Below are positions 18,656 to 27,386 of a stretch of DNA of 59,536 nucleotides, one piece after another. The notes beneath the pieces were generated by a model. It searched no databases and was not told where the DNA came from. It was given only the letters and a program-made list of their open reading frames with translations. This stretch comes from Bacteroides rodentium JCM 16496. Lineage in GTDB: Bacteria; Bacteroidota; Bacteroidia; Bacteroidales; Bacteroidaceae. Numbering within the stretch: the stretch's first letter is position 1; each line of letters begins with the position of its first letter. A program made the translations under genes and the position numbers. Location of the stretch: the NCBI RefSeq assembly GCF_000614125.1, contig NZ_BAKJ01000029.1, positions 1 to 59,536 on the forward strand, in the 5' to 3' direction.

Positions 18656-18719
18656 TTGTTTATTTCTGATTTGATTATTTCTGATTTGATTATTTACCAT
18701 TTACAGTCTGCGTGTGCGG

Positions 18720-19865
18720 TCATTTGACCATTGCTTTCAGAATTTCGCCTACATACGTGCGTGGCATACCCTCCATCGTTGCCGGTGAGGGCAGCTTCTT
18801 ACATTCCAGAATAACCGTAGGCTCTGTCTGTCCCGTAGGATAGAAACGGATGGTATAGCTTTCTGCTTTTTCCATTTGTTCATACGGTTGGTCGGGCGAC
18901 AGTATGCTGAATACAACTGGTTTGCCGTTGACTTTACCCAAAGAACCTCCGGAGTTTGCTGTCATCATGGTCATGTTGAAAGGCTCTTGGCCGATGACGA
19001 TAACCAATTTGCCTGCTCCGGTCTGGATGGCATCGGCTGACAATTGCTCGGGGGCTATGGTCTTATATTCTTGCTGCTGGCTCTTTTGGGCAGGAACCAG
19101 TGCGGCAGGTTTCTTGACTTGGGGCACTTCAATGACTTGGGCATTTTCCACGACGCCTTCGGATGCCTTTTCAGCAGCCTGGGCGGGTTCTACGGTAACT
19201 TGTTTCTTCGGGGTGATTACCGTCGGACCGGAATTGACGACAGCCTTCACCTCTTTCTTTTCTTCCTTCTTTTTTTCTACCGGAGCTTTGGCAGTGGTGG
19301 CGCTCAATGCTTCTGCTGCTCCCAGGCAAAGGTCATCAACAAAGTCTACGGTTTTTCTGCGCCACTTGGCAAGTCCGCGTACCAGTTTGGTCTTCGCCTT
19401 GTTTAAGGCATACTTGTCTACAATCCACTCTTCGGCGGTATATTTTTCTTTTCCTTCGCGGTAGTTAAACCGTATCTTCTCTACTTCGAGCACGCTCTTT
19501 TCGGGTTGGCAGGTCACAGTCAGCTGGTAAAGGATTTTGGTACGGTCTAATGACAGAGCCGTAGAACTGAATACAATCCATTCATCCCCGATACCTACAA
19601 TCTGTCCTTTCTCTTTGTCTGAGAATACTACACGGCTGGTATTTTCATTCTCTTTCAGACGGGCATTCATCCAGCCGAGCAGACGTTCGTAGATTTCATC
19701 TTGAGACATGCCGGGGATACTGAATTCTTTGGTGAATACCACTTTACCGTCCACCTCGGGAACGGCACCGGCCAAATATTTACTGTCGTCCCTATCCTGC
19801 GCCTGCAGCATGGTCGGCAGACAAAGGCAAAACAGTGTAAAAAGAAGTTGTGTCAAATTTTTCAT
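18720..19865 (-). CDS. DUF4468 (TBP-like fold) secreted protein
   Basis: Exported protein of 381 aa with signal peptide LFTLFCLCLPTMLQAQ. The N-terminal half (about residues 25-190) is a DUF4468 domain: VVFTKEFSIPGMSQDEIYER, IVGIGDEWIVFSS, VEKIRFNYREG. A Lys/Glu/Ala-rich linker (about 195-265) leads to a second compact domain (GKLVIVIGQEPFNMTMM...). The family is common in Bacteroidetes and its function is unknown. The stop is 65 nt before the start of the downstream glyoxalase gene. Upstream (19880-19925) lies an imperfect TTACGA/AAGTTA tandem repeat. Confidence 0.85.
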   Translation of the reverse strand: MKNLTQLLFTLFCLCLPTMLQAQDRDDSKYLAGAVPEVDGKVVFTKEFSIPGMSQDEIYERLLGWMNARLKENENTSRVVFSDKEKGQIVGIGDEWIVFSSTALSLDRTKILYQLTVTCQPEKSVLEVEKIRFNYREGKEKYTAEEWIVDKYALNKAKTKLVRGLAKWRRKTVDFVDDLCLGAAEALSATTAKAPVEKKKEEKKEVKAVVNSGPTVITPKKQVTVEPAQAAEKASEGVVENAQVIEVPQVKKPAALVPAQKSQQQEYKTIAPEQLSADAIQTGAGKLVIVIGQEPFNMTMMTANSGGSLGKVNGKPVVFSILSPDQPYEQMEKAESYTIRFYPTGQTEPTVILECKKLPSPATMEGMPRTYVGEILKAMVK

Positions 19866-19925
19866 AATAGTATGTGTTTTAATTATTAATTTACGAATTA
19901 CGGACTACAAGTTACGAGTTATAAG

Positions 19926-20660
19926 TTAGGGGGTGGGAAGTTCGAAACTTTCGCCCCGGTGTGTGATGCTGAAGAAACGGCATCCTTTTGCTTCGGCAAA
20001 CTGCCGGAAGGCGTTGCCTCCCTGATAATCTTCACTGAAGTGCATCGGTACAAATATAGTGATTTTTATTCGTTCCACGAATTGTTCTGCTCCACGCATA
20101 TAATCTTTTCCGATACGGCTGTCCACCGGAAACATGGCTACATCTATGGCAGGTGCAGTTTGCTGCAGAGCTCTCACTTCGGCCAGAAAGTCACCTTCGG
20201 CCTTGCGTATTTCCTGCGGGGTAGATTCCTCGCTCCAGTGCCAATTGTTCAGGTCACCGGCATGGAACAGCCGCCTGCCCTGCAGGTCTATCAGGAAGGA
20301 GATACCCACATCGGTGGAACCGAAGGCCCGGATACGGATATGTTCGTCTTCGTAGGTGTCGCCCTTATTGATGTAGGTGGCATCTTCCGCTGAGGCGCGG
20401 CGGTGCTTTAGGATGTCTTTGGAGAATATGTAGCGGATATCGGGCCGCAGTTTTTTCCATGAAAGAACTTCGCGATTGAAATGGTCGGGATGGAAATGCG
20501 AGCATAGTACGTAGAGTACGCCCGGCTTTTCCAAGAGATAGTCGTGCACGATACCTTTATTGAAAAACTCTTCCGAGGAATCTTTATAGTAATCGATAAT
20601 GACCGTCACTCCGTCCGCTTCAATCGCGAAGCCGCTATGGTAGATGTAATCAAGTTTCAT
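19926..20660 (-). CDS. MBL-fold metallo-hydrolase (UlaG/YtkL-like)
   Basis: Cytosolic metallo-beta-lactamase-fold protein, 244 aa. Metal motif SHFHPDHFNREV (HxHxDH), then RLFHAGDLNNWHW (Asp/His ligands) and FVPMHFSEDYQGG (last His). The start is MKLDYIYHSGFAIEADG, typical of lactonase-like UlaG relatives. No sugar-acid genes neighbour it, so the substrate is unknown. It is on the same strand as the DUF4468 and pirin genes with gaps of 60-80 nt. Confidence 0.88.
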   Translation of the reverse strand: MKLDYIYHSGFAIEADGVTVIIDYYKDSSEEFFNKGIVHDYLLEKPGVLYVLCSHFHPDHFNREVLSWKKLRPDIRYIFSKDILKHRRASAEDATYINKGDTYEDEHIRIRAFGSTDVGISFLIDLQGRRLFHAGDLNNWHWSEESTPQEIRKAEGDFLAEVRALQQTAPAIDVAMFPVDSRIGKDYMRGAEQFVERIKITIFVPMHFSEDYQGGNAFRQFAEAKGCRFFSITHRGESFELPTP

Positions 20661-20742
20661 TTACGGATTGAATTATAGCGCAATATTACAAAAAACGCTA
20701 CACAAACTTCCGGTTTAAGCTGTTATTTTATGTAAAAGCACG

Positions 20743-21447
20743 CTACATCGGTACTTCTATGAAGAGAATGTGAGAGTCTTTCAATGTTTCCAGCTCAAAA
20801 CTGCTGGTTTCGTACACTCCCATTCCGTCACGACGTGAGAGTATTGTGCCGTCCACTTTGACTTCACCTTCCATTACGAAGATGTATACACCGGAATGCG
20901 ATTGGTGCATGTGGTAGTCAATCTTCTTTCCGGATTCTATTTCACCGATAGAGAACCAGGTCTGTTGTAACAGTCTGGCAGGAGCATCGCCGTCAGGGGA
21001 TACTATTAGTGCCATTTCATTTTTGCGCAGGAGTGGACGTACGTCGAAGTCCTGGTATGCGGGTGGTGTGTTCAGCTTTTCGGGCATCACCCAGATTTGC
21101 AGGAATTCTACCGCTTCAGTGTCACTGCCGTTCATTTCGCTGTGGTAGATGCCGGTGCCGGCGCTCATGGTCTGTATATCTCCCGGAGTGATGACGCGGC
21201 TGTTCTGATGACTGTCCCCATGTTTCAGTTTCCCTTTCAGGGGAATGGAGATGATTTCCATATTTTTATGAGGATGTGTGCCGAAGCCTTTTCCCGGAGC
21301 CACACGGTCGTCGTTCAGTACACGCAAGGCGCCGAAATTCATCCGACGGGGATTGTAATACTCGTCGAAACTGAAGGTGTGGTGGCTATCAAGCCAATCA
21401 TATAGGGAATGACCTCTGCTGTCTGATTTGTCTATAACTTTTTTCAT
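20743..21447 (-). CDS. Pirin-family protein (bicupin)
   Basis: Cytosolic double-cupin protein, 234 aa. The N-terminal cupin has FGTHPHKNMEIISIPLKG (His-x-His and Glu iron ligands) and PGDIQTMSAGTGIYHSEMN. The C-terminal cupin has YHMHQSHSGVYIFVMEGEVK. Bacterial pirins are Fe-binding and some, such as YhhW, have quercetinase activity; the role here is unknown. It lies about 95 nt downstream of the D-lactate dehydrogenase gene on the same strand. Confidence 0.92.
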   Translation of the reverse strand: MKKVIDKSDSRGHSLYDWLDSHHTFSFDEYYNPRRMNFGALRVLNDDRVAPGKGFGTHPHKNMEIISIPLKGKLKHGDSHQNSRVITPGDIQTMSAGTGIYHSEMNGSDTEAVEFLQIWVMPEKLNTPPAYQDFDVRPLLRKNEMALIVSPDGDAPARLLQQTWFSIGEIESGKKIDYHMHQSHSGVYIFVMEGEVKVDGTILSRRDGMGVYETSSFELETLKDSHILFIEVPM

Positions 21448-21546
21448 AATTTATTCCTTTTCTTAAAATGGTTTATGTACTAGTAACGCTTTGGAAAGCT
21501 ATAAAGTTTAAAAACCGATGTCTAAGAATTTATAAATGAGTGGGGA

Positions 21547-22548
21547 CTATGCCATGACCTCGTTCTCCAGTAGTTTATGGTTCATGAAGTCTTTGATGTT
21601 CTGCAACGTTGTCGAAGCAATGTTTGCCAGTGCCTCGCGTGTGAAAAATGCCTGGTGCGAAGTGACGATGACATTATTGAAGGACAGTAGCCGCGCCAGG
21701 GTATCGTCATCAATGATTTTGTCCGATTGGTCTTCATAGAAGTATTCGCTTTCCTCTTCGTACACATCCAGGCCGGCAGAGCCGATTTTCTTGTTTTTCA
21801 GTCCTTCAATTAGGGCGTTGGTATGGATGAGTTGTCCACGTCCGGTATTGATAATCATTACTCCGTCCTTCATTTTACTGATGGAATAGTCGTTGATGAG
21901 ATATTTGGTCTGCTCAGTCAGCGGGCAGTGCAGGGAGATGATATCCGAATTGTGATAAAGCTCATCCAGGCTGGTATATACCACTTGATGTTCACGGGCG
22001 AAATTATAGTCGGGATAGAGGTCGTAGGCAAGGATATTCATGCCGAATCCGCGCAGGATACATATCAGTTTCTTGGCAATTTTTCCCGTACCGATGATGC
22101 CTGCTGTCTTTCCGTACATATCGAAGCCCAGAAGTCCGTGCAGCGAGAAGTTTCCATCCCGTGTCCGCCAGGTGGCGCGTGGAATTTTACGGTTGAGGGA
22201 TAACATCAAGGCAACGGTATACTCTGCCACGGCATAAGGGGAATAGGCGGGGACGCGCACTACGGTAATGCCACAGTCGGCAGCCGCTTTCAAATCTACA
22301 TTGTTGTAGCCGGCGCAGCGCAACGCCAATAATTTCACGCCGTTGTCCGCCATCAGACGGATAACTTCGGCATCGGCCGTGTCGTTCACGAAGATACAGA
22401 CTGCATCTACGCCTTGGGTTAAAATAACGTTGTGCTTGTTGAGATGCCCTTTATAGTAGCGGAGCTCAAAACTATATTCCTTGTTCTTTTCGTTGAAAGA
22501 CGCTTCATCATAAGGTTTGCTGCCAAAAAATGCAATAGTGTATGCCAT
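21547..22548 (-). CDS. ldhA: D-lactate dehydrogenase (2-hydroxyacid dehydrogenase)
   Basis: Fermentative NADH-dependent reduction of pyruvate to D-lactate, 333 aa. N-terminal LALRCAGYNNVDLKAAADCG (substrate Arg/Gly-Tyr-Asn region), NAD motif GIIGTGKIAKKLICILRGFG, catalytic Arg in INTGRGQLIHTNALIEGLK, Glu in AGLDVYEEESEYF and His in NNVIVTSHQAFFTREALANI. These match LdhA/DdlA-type enzymes rather than glycerate or phosphoglycerate dehydrogenases. The -7 region upstream is not clear. Confidence 0.92.
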   Translation of the reverse strand: MAYTIAFFGSKPYDEASFNEKNKEYSFELRYYKGHLNKHNVILTQGVDAVCIFVNDTADAEVIRLMADNGVKLLALRCAGYNNVDLKAAADCGITVVRVPAYSPYAVAEYTVALMLSLNRKIPRATWRTRDGNFSLHGLLGFDMYGKTAGIIGTGKIAKKLICILRGFGMNILAYDLYPDYNFAREHQVVYTSLDELYHNSDIISLHCPLTEQTKYLINDYSISKMKDGVMIINTGRGQLIHTNALIEGLKNKKIGSAGLDVYEEESEYFYEDQSDKIIDDDTLARLLSFNNVIVTSHQAFFTREALANIASTTLQNIKDFMNHKLLENEVMA

Positions 22549-22747
22549 GGGATTTGTTGTTTTTTAAATGTTACATAATTATAAAGAGATAACAAGTGGA
22601 AAGTTGATATGGTTCAGTGGCCGGAAGGATTCATAAAATGATAATTATTTCCATTTGTTTCATCAGAAACTATTGGGTATTTCAATTAAAGTATTATATT
22701 AGGATAACTTTATGCACAAAAATCTTTTTTCATGTGCAATATTATTG

Positions 22748-22755
22748 TACCTTTG
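22748..22755 (+). promoter_or_regulatory. Candidate -7 box for the FadL-like gene
   Basis: TACCTTTG (TAnnTTTG) 28 nt before the ATG at 22784. The -33 region is T-rich without a perfect TTTG. Confidence 0.5.
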
Positions 22756-22783
22756 CGCCCGAAAACAATTAAAAAAGATTTAG

Positions 22784-24241
22784 ATGAGAAAATTTTCGTT
22801 GATTAGCATTGCGATGCTAATCGTTTCAATTCCAACTTTTGCAGGGGATTATTTGACTAATACAAATCAGAATGCTGCTTTCTTGCGTATGATTGCACGT
22901 GGTGCTTCCATTGATGTTGACGGCGTTTACAGTAATCCTGCCGGTTTGGCATTTCTTCCCAAAGATGGCTTTCAGGTAGCCCTTACCATTCAAAGTGCTT
23001 ATCAGACGCGTGACATTGCTGCAACCAGTCCCTTATGGACTATGGATGGGCAGAATACTACCCGCTATTATGAAGGAAAGGCTTCCGCTCCTGTCATCCC
23101 TTCCATACATGCTGTATATAAGAAAGGCGACTGGGCATTCTCTGGTAGCTTTGCTGTGGTAGGCGGCGGTGGAAAAGCCTCTTTCAACCGGGGATTGCCG
23201 ATGTTTGATGCTGCAGCTATCGGACTCGTGACAAAAGAAACGGAAGCACTGGCTACAAACTTTGGTTATGCTGTGACTCCGGATAAATATACCATTAATT
23301 CTGCTATGGAAGGCCGTCAGTTTATTTATGGTTTCCAGTTGGGATTAAGCTATAAGATAAATGAACACTTTGCTGTGTTTGCCGGTGTGCGCATGAATTA
23401 TTTTACTGGTGGTTACAAGGGTTTCCTCAATGTGGGGCTGAATAATGGTGTGGCCGAGCAGATAGGCGGTGCCATTGTACAGAAATTGATGCAGGCAGGA
23501 CTTACCCAAGAGCAGGCAATGGCAAAGGCTGCGGAAATATCAGCTCCTATGATGCAAAAGCTGGATGACTCGAAGATTGAGTTGGATTGTGACCAAACCG
23601 GTTGGGGACTGACCCCTATTATCGGAGTGGATGCCAAGTTCGGCAAGCTGAATCTGGCTGCGAAATATGAGTTCAAGGCAAACATGAACATTGAGAATGA
23701 TACGCACGAATTAACCTATCCGTCGGGAGCCGAAGCTTATATGGCTCCTTTTGTGAACGGTGTGAATACACCGAGCGACATTCCTTCTATGTTGTCGGTG
23801 GCTGCAGGCTATGAGATTCTTCCTTCTCTGCGTGCTTCGGTAGAGTATCACTTCTTTGATGACAAGAATGCCGGTATGGCAGATGGCAAACAGAAGGCAT
23901 TGACGCACGGTACGCACGAGTATTTGATTGGTGCGGAGTGGGATATTAACAAATTGCTTACAATCAGTGGAGGTTATCAGAAGACTGATTACGGATTGAG
24001 TGATGACTTCCAGTCGGACACCAGCTTCTCTTGTGATTCTTATTCGGTAGGTTTCGGTGGTCGCATCAACCTTAGCAAAGCGTTGAGCCTGGATGTGGCG
24101 TACTTCTGGACTACTTACAGCGATTATACAAAGAATAATCCTCGTGGCCTTGCAAGTGGCAATACTGCAAATGTGGTGGACAAGGATGTGTATAGCCGTA
24201 CCAACAAGGTATTTGGTGTCAGCGTAAACTATAAGTTCTGA
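22784..24241 (+). CDS. FadL/OmpP1/TodX-family outer-membrane protein
   Basis: Outer-membrane beta-barrel of 485 aa for hydrophobic compounds such as fatty acids. Signal peptide MRKFSLISIAMLIVSIPTFAG, then the family hallmark N-terminal hatch (NQNAAFLRMIARGASIDVDG, then YSNPAGLAFLPKDG). Alternating strands of the barrel follow, with a C-terminal strand ending FGVSVNYKF. A helical insert (residues ~235-265, rich in Ala/Met/Gln) lies between strands. It is a single gene bounded by its own promoter and terminator and convergent with the DcaP-like porin gene. Confidence 0.92.
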   Translation: MRKFSLISIAMLIVSIPTFAGDYLTNTNQNAAFLRMIARGASIDVDGVYSNPAGLAFLPKDGFQVALTIQSAYQTRDIAATSPLWTMDGQNTTRYYEGKASAPVIPSIHAVYKKGDWAFSGSFAVVGGGGKASFNRGLPMFDAAAIGLVTKETEALATNFGYAVTPDKYTINSAMEGRQFIYGFQLGLSYKINEHFAVFAGVRMNYFTGGYKGFLNVGLNNGVAEQIGGAIVQKLMQAGLTQEQAMAKAAEISAPMMQKLDDSKIELDCDQTGWGLTPIIGVDAKFGKLNLAAKYEFKANMNIENDTHELTYPSGAEAYMAPFVNGVNTPSDIPSMLSVAAGYEILPSLRASVEYHFFDDKNAGMADGKQKALTHGTHEYLIGAEWDINKLLTISGGYQKTDYGLSDDFQSDTSFSCDSYSVGFGGRINLSKALSLDVAYFWTTYSDYTKNNPRGLASGNTANVVDKDVYSRTNKVFGVSVNYKF

Positions 24242-24266
24242 TTTCACAATCCTACCTTTATATATT

Positions 24267-24304
24267 AAGAAGCCGTCTCAAATATCGATTTGAGGCGGCT
24301 TCTT
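24267..24304. terminator. Bidirectional terminator
   Basis: 17-bp stem 24267-24283 with 24288-24304 (AAGAAGCCGTCTCAAAT arm, one G-T style mismatch) around a 4-nt loop, between two convergent outer-membrane protein genes. Confidence 0.85.
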
Positions 24305-24321
24305 TCTTATTTTATATTGGA

Positions 24322-25602
24322 TTAGAAAGAATACTGTACAAGCAGGTTCATACGGTTGGCATGGTTGGTGGAATTGTCGAAGTTGGTTCGCCAGCCACGC
24401 AAATATTCAGCGCCTACCTGCATGTTCGGGGTTACGTTCCAGAATACGTTGGCTACGAAATACTGCCCGTAGCGGTAGGTACTTGGCAGGTCGTTGGGAT
24501 AACCGTCTTCAGAGTAAAGGCGGGACATGCTGTAAGTGCTTGAAAGGAATATCTTTGGAGAAATGTTATATTGCAGACCTGCATACCAGCCCAGCATGGG
24601 CAATGCCTGCATTTTGCCCTCCTTTTCGGGATTGGGGACAATATCGACGTTCAGATTACTGATATCGTTCAGGTATTGCCCGATACCTTTACCATAGTTG
24701 ACTTGCCCGAATGCCTGCCATTTTTTACCGAGGTTGAAGGTCGTTGAGGCTTGTACACCGTATCCGGTGACACTGGATGCCTTATCCCTCTCCACACTGG
24801 TATATGTCATGCTGCGGATGATACCTCCTACACGCAGATGACTGCTGCTGTTCCAGCTGTATTGTGCCGAAGCCGTGAAGTCCGGCATGCGTTGCTGGGC
24901 AATCTCGAATTGGCTGTTTGTAGTGCCGTCAACGGCAGGCGCCTCGATGGAAGCTTTGAAGCGAAAGTCTTTCAGCCCTTTATAAGTATATGACAATTGT
25001 GTGGCGCGGTAGAATGTAGCGCCGTTGGGACCCTGAAAGTCAATGGTAGAAGGGAGGGCGCCTAAGTCCATGAAACCGCCATAATTGTATCCTATTGTTA
25101 TATTGCGGAATGAAAGATAGGCATTGCGCAGTTGGAATGTCTTGTCTCCACCACGGAAATTTCCAGCAGTATAGACTGTGAAGTCACCCAATAGCCGGGT
25201 GTGTCCGACCAATTTCAGAAAGATAGTAGCCGTACTGGCATCCATCTGAAATTGATTTTTGATTTTACTACTGCTTGGAATGTTGGCAGGAACAAAGTCG
25301 ATGTCATCCACAATACCTCCAAAATCATACTCGCTGGTGGCACGGACATACCCTCCGATACCCAGGGCGAATTTGCCTTGTTTGTCCATCAATAAGAAGC
25401 GGGGAGCTTTCGGGTCATGGATGTAAGGCAATTGTGACTCATTCATGATGCGGATAATTTCGTCGCCCGCTTTGTCGATGGTAACTATGACAATGCCGTT
25501 TGGGGCTTCGTCATCGATAATCTCTTTTTTTTGTGCATGGATAGTGGACAAGGGAAGTCCAGCTACGCACAACAGAAACATTGCTTTTAAGATTGTTTTC
25601 AT
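24322..25602 (-). CDS. DcaP-like outer-membrane porin
   Basis: Outer-membrane beta-barrel porin, 426 aa, resembling DcaP trimeric porins. Signal peptide (LLCVAGLPLSTIHAQ), a short acidic N-terminal part, then FALGIGGYVRATSEYDFGG and many barrel strands. It ends MNLLVQYSF with terminal Phe, as expected for BAM recognition. The N-terminal coiled coil seen in some DcaP proteins is absent or very short. The solute is unknown; DcaP in Acinetobacter takes up dicarboxylates and small acids. It is transcribed alone, divergently from the queuosine genes. Confidence 0.82.
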   Translation of the reverse strand: MKTILKAMFLLCVAGLPLSTIHAQKKEIIDDEAPNGIVIVTIDKAGDEIIRIMNESQLPYIHDPKAPRFLLMDKQGKFALGIGGYVRATSEYDFGGIVDDIDFVPANIPSSSKIKNQFQMDASTATIFLKLVGHTRLLGDFTVYTAGNFRGGDKTFQLRNAYLSFRNITIGYNYGGFMDLGALPSTIDFQGPNGATFYRATQLSYTYKGLKDFRFKASIEAPAVDGTTNSQFEIAQQRMPDFTASAQYSWNSSSHLRVGGIIRSMTYTSVERDKASSVTGYGVQASTTFNLGKKWQAFGQVNYGKGIGQYLNDISNLNVDIVPNPEKEGKMQALPMLGWYAGLQYNISPKIFLSSTYSMSRLYSEDGYPNDLPSTYRYGQYFVANVFWNVTPNMQVGAEYLRGWRTNFDNSTNHANRMNLLVQYSF

Positions 25603-25653
25603 TTAAGTTAGGTTTTGATGAATGTGCTTTCAACAACTTAATTTCAAAATGGT

Positions 25654-25684
25654 TTTGGAGTGAGCAGAAGAAAGCGTATATTTG
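25654..25684 (+). promoter_or_regulatory. Promoter for the queuosine transporter gene
   Basis: TTTG (25654-25657), 19-bp spacer, TATATTTG (25677-25684). The predicted transcript start near 25691 leaves an untranslated leader of about 135 nt containing two structured elements. Confidence 0.7.
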
Positions 25685-25690
25685 CGCCCG

Positions 25691-25760
25691 ATTTAACGAT
25701 TACAAAAACATCGAATATTGTGTCTTTGTATAATGAGGTATAAGTAGCAAATCGTTAAAT
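25691..25760 (+). promoter_or_regulatory. Leader stem-loop of the queuosine transporter mRNA
   Basis: A perfect 11-bp inverted repeat (25691-25701 ATTTAACGATT, 25750-25760 AATCGTTAAAT) closes a 48-nt loop. It begins at the predicted transcript start, upstream of the preQ1-like element. Function unknown. Confidence 0.55.
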
Positions 25761-25787
25761 TTAAAATGTATGATGCCGTGAATAGCG

Positions 25788-25823
25788 GTCGTGTATTCTA
25801 GAACACCACGTAAAAAACAGGAG
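25788..25823 (+). promoter_or_regulatory. Candidate preQ1-I riboswitch
   Basis: Just before the queuosine transporter ATG. P1 is CGTG (25790-25793) with CACG (25807-25810). The loop TATTCTAGAACAC closely follows the preQ1-I loop (known B. subtilis form UUCUAGCUACAC), with a C immediately before the P1 3' strand where the ligand-pairing C is expected. The A-rich tail TAAAAAAC follows. UUCU of the loop can pair with AGGA (25819-25822) to form the H-type pseudoknot P2, which would hide the purine-rich sequence next to the start codon. Translational control by preQ1 is the inference. The gene downstream is a queuosine-precursor transporter, which fits. Confidence 0.6.
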
Positions 25824-25824
25824 T

Positions 25825-26504
25825 ATGAAACAAAAAGTATCTGTACCTTTTATGTTGCTGGGCATTCTGTTCAATGTATGCCTGATTGCAGCCAATCTTC
25901 TTGAGACTAAAGTTATCCAGGTTTTTGGTATTACCGTAACAGCCGGATTGCTGGTCTTCCCGATTTCTTATATTATCAACGATTGCATAGCCGAGGTTTG
26001 GGGCTTTCGTAAAGCCCGCCTGATTATCTGGAGCGGTTTTGCCATGAACTTTTTTGTGGTAATGCTGGGACTGATAGCCGTGGCGTTGCCTGCCGCCCCT
26101 TTCTGGGATGGTGCCGCGCATTTCAATTTCGTTTTTGGAATGGCGCCCCGTATTGTCATAGCCAGTCTGACGGCATTCTTGGTGGGCTCTTTTCTGAATG
26201 CTACGTAATGAGCCGCATGAAACTGGCAAGCAACGGGCGTAATTTCTCCGCACGTGCCATTTGGTCGACGGTGGTTGGTGAGACGGCAGACTCGTTGATT
26301 TTCTTTCCGGTAGCATTCGGAGGAATCATTGCATGGCGGGAGTTGCTGGTGATGATGTGTATCCAGATTCTGCTGAAGTCCATGTACGAGGTATTGATAC
26401 TGCCTGTGACTATCCGTGTGGTAAAAGCTATTAAGCGGATAGACGGTAGTGATGTCTATGATGAAGGCATCTCCTATAAAGTATGGAAAATAGGCGATAT
26501 TTAA
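25825..26504 (+). CDS. yhhQ: Queuosine precursor transporter YhhQ/VUT family (frameshifted)
   Basis: Inner-membrane importer of queuosine precursors (preQ0/preQ1 or queuine), about 226 aa after repair, with six predicted helices. Family features are FNVCLIAANLLETKVIQVFG, VFPISYIINDCIAEVWGFRK and VVGETADSLIFFPVAFGG. The frame ends early near 26202 (FLNAT stop). One missing T restores FLNAYVMSRMKLASNGRNF and the second half. It lies upstream of queC and queF, but about 200 bp containing a complex palindrome separates it from queC. Expression is probably governed by the candidate preQ1 element in its leader. Confidence 0.9.
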
Positions 26505-26564
26505 AGCCCCTTACCCGTAGTGAGGGGAAATCAGTTATTATGTCAAACAAATAATTAGCAATGC

Positions 26565-26693
26565 GAGGCGTGTCAGAATTCACCACAGATTACACGGATT
26601 AACACAGAATGAGCTTAATCTGTTGATAATCAAAAATGCTTATCTGTGCAAATCTGTGTAATCTGTGGTGAATACCAGTTTCGACACACCCTC
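26565..26693. repeat. Nested palindromic repeat between yhhQ and queC
   Basis: Outer arms GAGGCGTGTC (26565-26574) and GACACACCCTC (26683-26693) enclose larger inner arms, 26579-26614 and 26638-26672. The inner arms are inverted copies of a roughly 35-bp sequence starting TTCACCACAGATTACAC, with few mismatches. The outer part resembles the intact terminator at 17280-17330. The element could act as a terminator or attenuator and may be a mobile repeat. Confidence 0.8.
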
Positions 26694-26704
26694 CTTTTAA
26701 CAAG

Positions 26705-27361
26705 ATGAATAAGGACACAGCTTTGGTGGTATTCAGTGGCGGGCAGGACTCGACCACTTGCCTCTTTTGGGCAAAACGTGAATTTAAGAAAGTGTATGCG
26801 CTGAGTTTTCTGTATGGACAGAAGCATCAGAAGGAAGTGGACTTGGCGAGGGCCATTGCCCGTAAGGCAGGTGTGGAGTTCGAAGTAATGGATGTTTCCT
26901 TTATCGGCCGGCTGGGACATAATTCATTGACAGATGCCGGCATGGAGATGGACCAGGAAAAGCCGGCGGACAGCTTTCCGAATACTTTTGTGCCGGGACG
27001 CAATCTGTTTTTCCTGAGTATAGCCGCCGTCTACGCCCGTGAGCGGGGGATTAATCACATTGTGACGGGGGTGTCGCAGACCGATTTCAGCGGTTATCCC
27101 GATTGTCGGGATGCTTTCATCAAGTCGCTTAACGTGACGCTGAACCTGGCTATGGACGAGCAATTCGTACTGCACACCCCACTGATGTGGATTGACAAAG
27201 CGGAGACCTGGGCGCTGGCAGACGAGCTTGGAGTGCTCGAACTTATACGCCACGAAACGCTGACTTGCTATAACGGTATCCCGGGAGACGGTTGTGGACA
27301 CTGCCCGGCATGCACGTTGCGCAGAGAAGGATTGGAAAAGTTTTTGGCTTCTACTAAATGA
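26705..27361 (+). CDS. queC: QueC, 7-cyano-7-deazaguanine (preQ0) synthase
   Basis: ATP-dependent conversion of 7-carboxy-7-deazaguanine to preQ0 in queuosine synthesis, 218 aa. N-terminal PP-loop [16 protein letters not shown] (SGGxDS), [18 protein letters not shown], then [32 protein letters not shown] and the zinc cluster [17 protein letters not shown] with the preceding [11 protein letters not shown]. The start at 26705 gives [13 protein letters not shown], normal for the family. queF follows after 25 nt. Confidence 0.97.
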   Translation: MNKDTALVVFSGGQDSTTCLFWAKREFKKVYALSFLYGQKHQKEVDLARAIARKAGVEFEVMDVSFIGRLGHNSLTDAGMEMDQEKPADSFPNTFVPGRNLFFLSIAAVYARERGINHIVTGVSQTDFSGYPDCRDAFIKSLNVTLNLAMDEQFVLHTPLMWIDKAETWALADELGVLELIRHETLTCYNGIPGDGCGHCPACTLRREGLEKFLASTK

Positions 27362-27386
27362 GGCACACTTGTATCACTAAAAATAT

